From positions 1 through 29,759 of the forward strand of contig NCED01000017.1 in NCBI GenBank assembly GCA_002280485.1: a stretch of 29,759 nucleotides of DNA, read 5' to 3'. Position numbers and translations under genes: made by a program. Origin of the DNA: Caulobacterales bacterium 32-69-10 (GTDB taxonomy: Bacteria; Pseudomonadota; Alphaproteobacteria; Caulobacterales; Caulobacteraceae). This document shows positions 6,947 to 14,451 of the stretch, one piece after another. Position 1 is the stretch's first letter. Each line of letters begins with the position of its first letter. The notes beneath the pieces were generated by a model. That model ran no database searches, was not told the origin of the DNA, and was given only the letters and a program-made list of their open reading frames with translations.

Positions 6947-8755
6947 ATGTCGAACGCCGACCGCCTCCGACCCCTCGTCGCTGCGTGCGCCGCCGCTGCG
7001 CTCGCCGCTTGCGCCACCACGTCCCCTGCCGACAAGGCGGGCCTGCGCCCGCGGCAGGCGGCCGTCACCCCCGCCGTCCAGGCTGAGGTCGCCCAGGCCG
7101 AAGCCGCCCCGACCTCGCTCTACGGCCTGTTCCTGGCCGGCGAGGCCGCCCTCGACCGGGGCTCCAGCGGCGACGCCGCCTTCTTCCTCGGCAGGGCCAG
7201 CGAGGTCGACCCCGACCCCTACCTGAAGGAACGCGCCTTCACCGCCGCGGTGATCGCCGGCGAGATCAGCAAGGCCGCGGCCGTACCGCTGGAGGCCGGC
7301 AAGGGCTCGCTCGCCGCCGAGCGCCTGGCGCGCCTCGTCCGCGCCGTCGAGGCCCTGGCCTCGAACCGCGGCGAGGAGGCCCTGGCCATCCTCAAGAGCG
7401 AGTCGCCCCAGGGCCAGACGGCCCAGGCCGTCATCCTGCTGACCCCCTGGGCCGCCGCCTCGGCCGGCGACTGGGCCCAGGCCACCGCCGCGCCCATTCC
7501 CGGCCCGCAGGTGACGCCTCAGTTGACCAACCTGTTCTCCCGGTTCGGTCGCGCCCGACTGCTGGAACGCTCCGGCCGCAACGACGAAGCCGAGGTGCTG
7601 CTGCGCGGCCTGACCACGGTCAACGGCGACAACACCGTCTTCGTCCTCGGCTACGGCGAGTTCCTGGAACGGCGCGGCCGCCGACAGGATGCTGTCGCGC
7701 TCTATGACAAGGCGCTGGCCCGCACCCGCGACGGCGAGATCGCGCTCGCCCGCGAGCGGGCCAAGGCCGGCCGGTCCGCCCCGGCGCAGCCAAGCCTGCA
7801 GGAGGGGGCGGGGGAGGCTCTGCTCGCGCCGGCCGCGACCCTGGTCGCCCGCCGCCAGCCCGAGCTGGGCCTGGCCTTGATGCGCCTGGCCCTGCGCCTC
7901 GACCCCAAGCTGGACGACGCCTGGATGCTGGTCGGCGACGCCATGGCCGGGGCCGGCGACGCCGAGGTCGCCCGCGAGGCCTATGCCCGCATTCGACCGA
8001 CCTCATCGAAATACGTCGCCGCCCAGAGCCGCCTGGCCTGGAGCCTGCAGCGCGCCGGTCAGTCGGAAGCGGCGCTGAAGCTGGCCCGCGACGGGTTGGA
8101 CCGGGCCAAGGACAACCCCCAATCCCTGTCGCTCTATGCCGACCTCCTGCGCGAGAACGGCCGCTTCACCGATTCCATCGAGGTGATGGACCGGTTGATT
8201 TCGCGCGGCTCCGCCATGGTCGAGCCCTGGCGGCTCTACTATTTGCGCGGGGTGGCCCTGGAGCGGTCCGGTCAATGGGACAGGGCCGAACCGGACCTGC
8301 GCGAGGCCCTGAGGCTGAACCCGAACAATCCCGATGTGATGAACTATCTCGGCTTTGGCTGGGCCAATCGCCATCAGAACCTGGATGCGGCTCTGGCGCT
8401 GCTGGAGAAGGCCGCCGCCTTACGCCCCCGATCGGGCGAGATTCGCGATAGTCTGGGCTGGGTCCGGTTCCGATTGGGCCGGTACCCCGAGGCGGTTCGC
8501 GATCTGGAGCGGGCTACGGCCCTGGCCCCGGCCGAGCCGGACATCAACGATCACCTGGGCGACGCCTATTGGCAGGTCGGCCGCAAGCTTGAGGCCGAGT
8601 TCCAGTGGCGCCGGGTCCTGACCCTGAACCCCGACGACAAGCTGCGCGGGGAGGCGTCGGCCAAGATCGAGCTGGGCCTGCAAGGGGCGTGGGCGCCGGC
8701 AGCCCTGCCCCCCGGTCCCGTGGCCGCCGCGGCGACGGGAACGCCCAGCCCGTGA
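6947..8755 (+). CDS. TPR-repeat lipoprotein
   Basis: The 602-residue protein has a lipoprotein signal with lipobox L-A-A-C (Cys22), so it is probably anchored to a membrane facing the periplasm. The remainder is tetratricopeptide-like helical pairs, clearest at about 340-590: 'AWSLQRAGQSEAALKLA', 'YYLRGVALERSGQWDRAEPDLREALRLNPNNPDVMNYLGF' and 'DHLGDAYWQVGRKLEAEFQWRRVLTLNPDD'. TPR arrays scaffold protein complexes; no catalytic domain is visible. It starts 78 bp after ETF-QO and ends 18 bp before ispE, so it may share a transcript with ispE. Pairing of a TPR protein with ispE is familiar in alphaproteobacteria, but the partner is unknown. Confidence 0.88.
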   Translation: MSNADRLRPLVAACAAAALAACATTSPADKAGLRPRQAAVTPAVQAEVAQAEAAPTSLYGLFLAGEAALDRGSSGDAAFFLGRASEVDPDPYLKERAFTAAVIAGEISKAAAVPLEAGKGSLAAERLARLVRAVEALASNRGEEALAILKSESPQGQTAQAVILLTPWAAASAGDWAQATAAPIPGPQVTPQLTNLFSRFGRARLLERSGRNDEAEVLLRGLTTVNGDNTVFVLGYGEFLERRGRRQDAVALYDKALARTRDGEIALARERAKAGRSAPAQPSLQEGAGEALLAPAATLVARRQPELGLALMRLALRLDPKLDDAWMLVGDAMAGAGDAEVAREAYARIRPTSSKYVAAQSRLAWSLQRAGQSEAALKLARDGLDRAKDNPQSLSLYADLLRENGRFTDSIEVMDRLISRGSAMVEPWRLYYLRGVALERSGQWDRAEPDLREALRLNPNNPDVMNYLGFGWANRHQNLDAALALLEKAAALRPRSGEIRDSLGWVRFRLGRYPEAVRDLERATALAPAEPDINDHLGDAYWQVGRKLEAEFQWRRVLTLNPDDKLRGEASAKIELGLQGAWAPAALPPGPVAAAATGTPSP

Positions 8756-8773
8756 TCTCCCGCCCGTGAGCCT

Positions 8774-9625
8774 TTGCGCGTGACGGGGGCCGCCTTCGCG
8801 CCGGCGAAGGTCAACCTCTTCCTCCACATCGGACCCCTCGGGCCCGACGGCTTCCATCCGGTGTGCAGCCTGATGGTGTTCGCCGACGTGGGCGATCGCC
8901 TGCGCCTGGAGCCGGGCGAGGGTTTCGCCGTCGAGGGCCCGTTCGCGGCCGAGCTGGCTGGGCTGGACCCGGCCGACAACCTCGTCATGCGCGCCGCGGA
9001 CGCGATCGGCGGCGCGCCAGGCCGGCTGGTGCTGGCGAAGGACCTGCCCGTGGCCAGCGGCTTGGGCGGCGGCTCGTCCGACGCCGGCGCGGCCCTGCGG
9101 CTGTTGCGGACCGTCCAATCCGGCGCGGCCCTCGAAGCCGCCGCGGCTGCGCTGGGGTCGGACGGGGTGCCCTGCCTGTGGGGGCGGCCCGTGATCGCCG
9201 AGGGCCGGGGAGAGCGCCTCATCCCCGCTCCGCGCCTGCCGGTGCTGCACGCGGTGCTGGTCAACCCGCGCGTGGCCTGCCCCACCGGCGCCGTCTACCG
9301 CGCCTATGACGCCGGCCCTGCGGCCTCTGCCGACCGGCCGGCGATGCCGGAGGCCTTTGACGATGCGGCGGCGGTGGCCACCTTCCTCGGCGGGACCCGC
9401 AACGACCTGGAGGGGCCGGCGGCCAGCCTCGTCCCGCAGATCGGCGAGACCCTGGCCTGGCTGCGCGCTCGCCGCGAGACCCTGTTCGCGCGTCTGTCGG
9501 GTTCGGGCGCGACGGGCTTTTCGATCTGCGCCGACGCGGCCCAAGCCGACCGGCTGGCGGCGGCGGCCGAGGCGCAGGGCTGGTGGGCGAGGCCCTGCCG
9601 GCTGGGCGGGCCCTGGTCGGCCTGA
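8774..9625 (+). CDS. ispE: 4-diphosphocytidyl-2-C-methyl-D-erythritol kinase
   Basis: The 283-residue GHMP kinase phosphorylates CDP-methylerythritol in the MEP pathway of isoprenoid synthesis. Visible motifs are 'FAPAKVNLFLHIG' at the N-terminus, the ATP-binding glycine loop 'PVASGLGGGSSDAGAALRLL' (about 95-114), 'RNDLEGPA', and the C-terminal 'ARLSGSGATGFSI'. The segment usually read LGADVP appears as 'LGSDGVPCLWG', with one extra residue after the aspartate; related GHMP enzymes tolerate this. The start is unusual: TTG at 8774 or GTG at 8780, neither with a strong Shine-Dalgarno. Translation may be coupled to the TPR gene ending 18 bp upstream. Confidence 0.95.
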   Translation: MRVTGAAFAPAKVNLFLHIGPLGPDGFHPVCSLMVFADVGDRLRLEPGEGFAVEGPFAAELAGLDPADNLVMRAADAIGGAPGRLVLAKDLPVASGLGGGSSDAGAALRLLRTVQSGAALEAAAAALGSDGVPCLWGRPVIAEGRGERLIPAPRLPVLHAVLVNPRVACPTGAVYRAYDAGPAASADRPAMPEAFDDAAAVATFLGGTRNDLEGPAASLVPQIGETLAWLRARRETLFARLSGSGATGFSICADAAQADRLAAAAEAQGWWARPCRLGGPWSA

Positions 9626-9640
9626 CTCGTCCTCCACCCC

Positions 9641-9677
9641 AAAAAAGAAAAGGCGCGGAAGCCTAAGCTTCCGCGCC
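9641..9677 (-). terminator. Rho-independent terminator of glnK-amtB
   Basis: A perfect 11-bp stem (GGCGCGGAAGC with GCTTCCGCGCC, 4-nt loop) at 9652-9677 is followed, on the minus strand, by a T-rich run (TTTTCTTTTTT). It lies 26 bp past the amtB stop. The plus strand has no T-run after the hairpin, so it acts for amtB rather than ispE. Confidence 0.92.
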
Positions 9678-9703
9678 CATTCCGATGGTCCAGGAGACCG
9701 AGC

Positions 9704-11257
9704 TTACGAGTGGTAAGCGCGCTCGCCGTGCTCGGAGATGTCCAGACCCTCTTCTTCGTCCTCCGGAGCGGCGCGCAGGCCGATGGTGAACTTGATCAGG
9801 AAGAAGACGATCGCCGAGCCGACACCCGACCACACGATGGTGGTCAGCACGCCCTTGATCTGCGCGATGACCTGGGTGGCCATGACGTAGGTGGCGTTGT
9901 CGCAGGTGGAGATGTCCCCGTCCGCGAGGCAGGTGGTGTAGTCGACGACGCCGGCGCCGCCGAGGGCGGGGTTGACCAGGAAGCCGGTCATGATCGCGCC
10001 GAAGATGCCGCCGATGCAGTGGATGCCGAAGACATCCAGGCTGTCGTCGTACTTCAGGGCGTTCTTCACGGTGGTGCAGAACAGGATGCAGATCGGGCTG
10101 ACGAACAGGCCCAGCACGATCGCGCCCATCGGACCGGCAAAGCCGGCGGCCGGGGTGACGGCGACGAGGCCGGCGACCAGGCCGGAAGCCAGGCCCAGCA
10201 TCGAGGCCTTGCCGCGGGTGAAGCGCTCAACCAGGCACCAGGACAGGCCGGCGGCGGCGGTGGCCAGGAAGGTGTTGGCCATCGCCAGGCCGGCGTAGCC
10301 GTTGGCTTCCAGGTTCGAGCCGGCGTTGAAGCCGAACCAACCCACCCACAGCAGACCGGCGCCGACCAGGGTCAGGGTCAGGGAGTGCGGGGGCATCGGC
10401 TCCTTCTTGTAGCCGGTGCGCGGGCCGAGGATCAGGCAGCCGACGAGGGCGGCGATACCGGCGTTGATGTGCACCACGGTGCCGCCGGCGAAGTCGAGGG
10501 CGCCGAAGCCCCAGATCAGGCCGGACTGGATCGCCGCGCCGGCCGGGAGATTGGCCACCGCGTCGGGACCCGGCCACCACCACACCATGTGGGCCATCGG
10601 ATAGTAGACCAGCAGCGGCCAGATGACCGCGAACATGCACATGGCGCCGAACTTCACGCGCTCGGCCAGGGCCCCGACCACCAGGGCCGCGGTGATCGCG
10701 GCGAAGGTCATCTGGAACATGGCGAACACGATTTCCGGGATCACCACGCCGGTCGAGAAGGTCGCTACCGTGCTGGCCGGCGTGACGTCCTTGAGGAACA
10801 GCCGGCCGAAGCCGCCGACGAAGGAGTCGAGCCCGCCGCCGTCCGTGAAGGCGAAGCTGTAGCCCCACAGCACCCAGGCGATCATGCCGATGACGGTGAC
10901 GGTCGAGACCTGCATCAGCATCGACAGCATGTTCTTCTGGCGCACGAGGCCGCCGTAGAACAGGGCCAGGCCGGGGATGGTCATCAGCAGCACCAGGACG
11001 GTGGAGATGAGCATCCAGGTGGTGTCGCCCTTGTCCGGCGTCGGGGCCGCGGCCTCGGCCGGGGCCGCTTCGGCGGCAGGAGCGGCCTCAGCGACGGGGG
11101 CTGCGGCTTCAGGCGCGGCGACCGCTTCGGCGGCCGGGGCCGTGGCGTTGTCCTGCGCCCAGGCGGTGGGAGCCGCCACAGGCGTGACGGCGAGCAGTCC
11201 CGCCGTCATGGCGGCGAGCGCGAAGCCCGTCAGCCGCCTCGTCCAAACTTGTTTCAT
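9704..11257 (-). CDS. amtB: Ammonium transporter
   Basis: The 517-residue protein has a cleavable-looking signal (MKQVWTRRLTGFALAAM..., ending AWA near residue 34). Next comes an Ala/Pro/Glu-rich periplasmic linker (about 35-78), then the eleven-helix Amt channel. The pore twin histidines are His263 ('GTVVHINAG') and His413 ('DVFGIHCIGG'), exactly 150 residues apart as in E. coli AmtB. 'MAHMVWWWPGP' and 'FYGGLVRQKN' are also typical. The tail ends 'DEEEGLDISEHGERAYHS', the usual cytoplasmic GlnK-binding end. It moves ammonium across the inner membrane and is blocked by GlnK. It lies 25 bp after glnK, with AGGGGA before the ATG. Confidence 0.97.
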   Translation of the reverse strand: MKQVWTRRLTGFALAAMTAGLLAVTPVAAPTAWAQDNATAPAAEAVAAPEAAAPVAEAAPAAEAAPAEAAAPTPDKGDTTWMLISTVLVLLMTIPGLALFYGGLVRQKNMLSMLMQVSTVTVIGMIAWVLWGYSFAFTDGGGLDSFVGGFGRLFLKDVTPASTVATFSTGVVIPEIVFAMFQMTFAAITAALVVGALAERVKFGAMCMFAVIWPLLVYYPMAHMVWWWPGPDAVANLPAGAAIQSGLIWGFGALDFAGGTVVHINAGIAALVGCLILGPRTGYKKEPMPPHSLTLTLVGAGLLWVGWFGFNAGSNLEANGYAGLAMANTFLATAAAGLSWCLVERFTRGKASMLGLASGLVAGLVAVTPAAGFAGPMGAIVLGLFVSPICILFCTTVKNALKYDDSLDVFGIHCIGGIFGAIMTGFLVNPALGGAGVVDYTTCLADGDISTCDNATYVMATQVIAQIKGVLTTIVWSGVGSAIVFFLIKFTIGLRAAPEDEEEGLDISEHGERAYHS

Positions 11258-11282
11258 TCGATGATTCCCCTGTTCTCGTGAC

Positions 11283-11921
<639 letters not shown>

Positions 11922-12278
11922 ATGCCCAACCTGTCGTGGCCGCTGGTCGCGCCCTGGCTCCTCCTCGGAGCCTCGAACCTGTTTATGACCTTCGCCTGGT
12001 ACTGGCACCTGAAGTTCAAGGGCTGGCCCATCCTGCCGGTAATCCTGATCAGCTGGCTGATCGCCGGTTTCGAGTACGCCATCGCCGTGCCAGCAAACCG
12101 GATGGGGTCTGCGGTCTATTCGGCCGCCCAGCTTAAGACGATCCAGGAAGTCATTACACTTGTTGTGTTTGCCGGCTTCTCAGCCCTGTATCTCGGGCAG
12201 CCGCTGCGCTGGTCCACGGCCGCCGGGTTCACGCTGATCTTCGCGGGGGCGGCCCTCGTCTTTGTCGGCAAGCGTTGA
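11922..12278 (+). CDS. DUF486 (DMT superfamily) small membrane protein
   Basis: The 118-residue protein has four hydrophobic segments (about 8-24, 36-56, 74-91 and 97-115). It contains the signature stretch 'ASNLFMTFAWYWHLKFKG', then 'WLIAGFEYAIAVPANRMG' and 'SAAQLKTIQEVITLVVFAGFS'. These identify the DUF486 family, four-helix members of the drug/metabolite transporter superfamily that probably dimerise in the inner membrane. Substrate is unknown. The ATG has GGAG 8 nt upstream. Confidence 0.9.
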   Translation: MPNLSWPLVAPWLLLGASNLFMTFAWYWHLKFKGWPILPVILISWLIAGFEYAIAVPANRMGSAVYSAAQLKTIQEVITLVVFAGFSALYLGQPLRWSTAAGFTLIFAGAALVFVGKR

Positions 12279-12368
12279 CACCTGTGGTTCACGAAGGCGT
12301 GAAGGCTGGAGCGTTCGCCCTCCTTTGGCCTTTAGCGTTGCAGACGGTAGGACTCTCATCCCACCCAC

Positions 12369-12947
12369 ATGAGGACCATGTCGCCCATGCGCATCGTGAC
12401 GCTCGCCGCCGCCGCCGCCCTGCTCGCTGGATCCGCGCTCGCCCAAGAGCCGGCGCCCGCCGCGCCCGCAGTCCCAGACGCCGCCGCTGCTCCGGCGCCC
12501 CCACCTTCGGCGGCCGCCGCGGCCTATAGGCCGATCGCGCCGGTCGGCGACCTCGCCGCGACCCTCAAGGCGTCGGGCCAATTTACCAAGTTCCTGGCTG
12601 CTGCGGACAAGGCCGGCCTGACGCCCCTGCTGTCGGGGGCCCGCCCCTTGACCCTGTTCGTGCCCACGGACGCAGCGATTGAGGGCACGCCGCTCGCCAA
12701 TATCGACGCCATGACCGGCGCCGATCTGCAGCCCGTCCTGCTCTATCACGTGTACGGCAACAAGATCGCGCCGGACCAGATCGTCGGCAAGAAGGGGCCA
12801 GTGCCCACCGCCGCCAACAAGAACATCGAGATCGACGGTTCGGCGACGCCCAACAAGATCAACGACAGCGTGATCCTGCAGTCCAACGTCGAAGTGTCGA
12901 ATGGCGTCATCTACGCCCTCGACAAGCCGCTGACTCCGCCGGCTTAA
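12369..12947 (+). CDS. Secreted fasciclin-domain protein
   Basis: The 192-residue protein has a signal peptide ([20 protein letters not shown], starting at the third in-frame Met) and an Ala/Pro-rich linker. A single FAS1 domain (about 58-190) follows, with '[40 protein letters not shown]' and the C-terminal '[14 protein letters not shown]'. FAS1 domains mediate adhesion or binding; here it acts in the periplasm or outside the cell. ATGs at 12369, 12378 and 12387 are possible. The last has AGGA 11 nt upstream and would give the cleanest signal peptide. A strong terminator follows. Confidence 0.9.
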   Translation: MRTMSPMRIVTLAAAAALLAGSALAQEPAPAAPAVPDAAAAPAPPPSAAAAAYRPIAPVGDLAATLKASGQFTKFLAAADKAGLTPLLSGARPLTLFVPTDAAIEGTPLANIDAMTGADLQPVLLYHVYGNKIAPDQIVGKKGPVPTAANKNIEIDGSATPNKINDSVILQSNVEVSNGVIYALDKPLTPPA

Positions 12948-12975
12948 ACCCCGGTCTTCAACTTGATAGTGAAGG

Positions 12976-13006
12976 CGGCGGGCCCTATGGTCCGCCGTCT
13001 TTTTTT
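12976..13006 (+). terminator. Rho-independent terminator after the fasciclin gene
   Basis: A 9-bp stem (CGGCGGGCC with GGTCCGCCG, one G-T pair, loop CTAT) is followed immediately by TCTTTTTTT. It lies about 30 bp past the fasciclin stop and separates that gene from glyQ. Confidence 0.9.
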
Positions 13007-13033
13007 GGCCTTTTCCCAGGCAAATCAGCCGTC

Positions 13034-13930
13034 ATGACCGCCTCCACGCCAGCGGGTCCTCTCGCGTTCCAGGACCTGATCCTGACCCTGCACCGCTACT
13101 GGAGCGAGCGCGGCTGCCTGATCCTGCAGCCTCATGACGTGGAGGTGGGGGCCGGCACCCTGCACCCGGCCACCGTGCTGCGGGCGCTCGGCCCCAAGCC
13201 ATGGAACGCCGCCTATGTGCAGCCGTCGCGGCGGCCGTCCGACGGCCGCTACGGCGAGAACCCCAACAGGCTTCAGCACTATTACCAGTACCAGGTGATC
13301 CTGAAGCCCAACCCGTCGGACATGCAGGACCTTTATCTGGGGTCGCTGCGCGCCATCGGCCTCGACCCGACCCTGCACGACATCCGCTTCGTCGAGGACG
13401 ACTGGGAGAACCCCACCGTGGGCGCCTGGGGCCTCGGCTGGGAGGTGTGGTGCGACGGGATGGAAGTGAGCCAGTACACCTATTTCCAGCAGGTCGGCGG
13501 CCTCGACGTCGACCCCGTGGCGGGCGAGCTGACCTACGGGCTGGAGCGCCTGGCCATGTACGTCCAGGGCGTCGACAACGTCTATGACCTGAAGTTCAAC
13601 AGCGCCGGCGTCTCCTACGGCGAGGTGTTTCTGGAGAACGAGCGCCAGCAGTCGGCGGCCAATTTCCATGGCTATGACGTCGCCATGCTCAAGCGCCAGT
13701 TCGAGGACATGGAGGCCGAGGTCGCCAGCCTGCTGACCCAGACCGGGCCGCAAGGCCAGACCCTGGTCCTGCCCGCCTACGACCGGGTGCTCAAGGCCAG
13801 CCACCTGTTCAACCTGATGGACGCCAGAGGCGCCATCGCGGTGGCCGAACGCCAGAGCTACATCGGCCGTATCCGCGACCTGTGTAAGGCCTGCGCCCAG
13901 GCGTGGGTCGAGCAGGAGACCGCGGCGTGA
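13034..13930 (+). CDS. glyQ: Glycyl-tRNA synthetase alpha subunit
   Basis: The 298-residue protein has the class II catalytic core of the tetrameric (alpha2-beta2) glycyl-tRNA synthetase. It starts with '[36 protein letters not shown]' and contains '[35 protein letters not shown]' and '[24 protein letters not shown]'. Length and motifs are standard. It charges tRNA-Gly together with GlyS. In many bacteria glyS follows directly; here the pair is separated by 520 bp holding a DUF559 gene between inverted repeats. Confidence 0.98.
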   Translation: MTASTPAGPLAFQDLILTLHRYWSERGCLILQPHDVEVGAGTLHPATVLRALGPKPWNAAYVQPSRRPSDGRYGENPNRLQHYYQYQVILKPNPSDMQDLYLGSLRAIGLDPTLHDIRFVEDDWENPTVGAWGLGWEVWCDGMEVSQYTYFQQVGGLDVDPVAGELTYGLERLAMYVQGVDNVYDLKFNSAGVSYGEVFLENERQQSAANFHGYDVAMLKRQFEDMEAEVASLLTQTGPQGQTLVLPAYDRVLKASHLFNLMDARGAIAVAERQSYIGRIRDLCKACAQAWVEQETAA

Positions 13931-13987
13931 GAGAGCAAAGCAGCTCTCCCTTCCCCCTCGATGGGGGAAGGGCCGGGGATGAGGGTG
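13931..13987. repeat. Left inverted repeat of the DUF559 element
   Basis: The copy at 13944-13987 matches the reverse complement of 14399-14442 at 41 of 44 positions. Within it a 10-bp stem (arms CCCTTCCCCC and GGGGGAAGGG, loop TCGAT) forms a hairpin. Immediately outside, GAGAGC-N6-GCTCTC (13931-13948) forms a second small hairpin. It begins directly after the glyQ stop codon. Confidence 0.88.
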
Positions 13988-14442
13988 CGCCCCGCGACAT
14001 GCCTGGTAAGGCGCATGAGGCGCATCATCATGCTTCCGGCGCCGTGGGGCGCGCGCGGAGCCTTCGCCGAGCGATGACGCTGCCGGAGAAACTTCTTTGG
14101 GCTGACTTGAGAAAGCTCGATCTGAACATTCGCAGGCAAGCCCCAATGGGTCGCTATGTGGTCGACTTCGTCAGCCACGCCGCCCGGCTGGTGATCGAAG
14201 TCGACAGCGCCCGCCACGATCTGCCGGAAGATCAGTTGCACGACGCCGAGCGGACCGCTTGGCTGGCATCGCAAGGCTACCGAGTGCTGCGGTTCCGCAA
14301 CGGCGAAGTCGCCGATCATCGCATCCGAGTGGTCAATGCGATCGTGACTGAGATAACGGGTGCGCCTCTAGCGCTTTCAGACCAACTGGCGGTGGGTTCA
14401 CCCCCATCCCCAACCCTTCCCCCATCGAGGGGGAAGGGAGAG
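13944..14442. mobile_element. Candidate DUF559-carrying palindromic element
   Basis: The unit consists of 44-bp inverted terminal repeats around one nuclease-like gene, placed exactly between glyQ and glyS. The internal gene uses more A/T-rich codons than its neighbours (for example CTTCTTTGG and TTGAGAAAG). No target-site duplication is evident at the borders, and no known transposase is present. Calling it mobile rests on the architecture and on DUF559 genes being known to me in similar repeat-flanked settings, so it is inference. Confidence 0.4.
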
Positions 14443-14451
14443 GAATTCTGA
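13999..14451 (+). CDS. DUF559 endonuclease-like protein
   Basis: The protein (150 residues from ATG 13999) belongs to DUF559, in the PD-(D/E)XK/Vsr-like nuclease fold group. The core reads 'RARSLRRAMTLPEKLLWADLRKLDLNIRRQAPMGRYVVDF'. It continues 'LVIEVDSARHD' and 'DAERTAWLASQGYRVLRFRNGEV'. Candidate metal ligands are Asp56, Glu67 and Asp69. Other starts are GTG 14044 and ATG 14074; the conserved region begins near GTG 14044. The last about 19 residues are encoded by the right repeat and are not part of the family. The TGA overlaps the glyS ATG by one base (TGATG), so translation is probably coupled. Enzymatic activity is not shown for most family members. Confidence 0.82.
   Translation: MPGKAHEAHHHASGAVGRARSLRRAMTLPEKLLWADLRKLDLNIRRQAPMGRYVVDFVSHAARLVIEVDSARHDLPEDQLHDAERTAWLASQGYRVLRFRNGEVADHRIRVVNAIVTEITGAPLALSDQLAVGSPPSPTLPPSRGKGEEF
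14399..14442. repeat. Right inverted repeat of the DUF559 element
   Basis: Reverse complement of the left copy except at three positions (CC/TT and A/G, all outside the main stem). It carries the same perfect 10-bp hairpin. It is translated as the C-terminus of the DUF559 protein, and its outer end runs into the glyS ribosome binding site. Confidence 0.88.
14436..14444 (+). promoter_or_regulatory. Ribosome binding site of glyS, partly built from the repeat end
   Basis: GGGAGAGGA lies 6 nt before the glyS ATG. Its first seven bases are the terminal bases of the right inverted repeat. The hairpin arm GGGGGAAGGG overlaps the site's first three bases, so folding of the repeat in mRNA could affect glyS initiation. 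Confidence 0.6.

Noticed and set aside
8774..9642. Minus-strand frames opposite ispE (such as 8566-9285 and 8420-9637)
   Set aside because: They are complements of a clearly identified ispE with no domain of their own.
13903..13998. DUF559 gene starting inside glyQ at 13903
   Set aside because: The added residues translate the end of glyQ and the left repeat and are not part of the DUF559 family.
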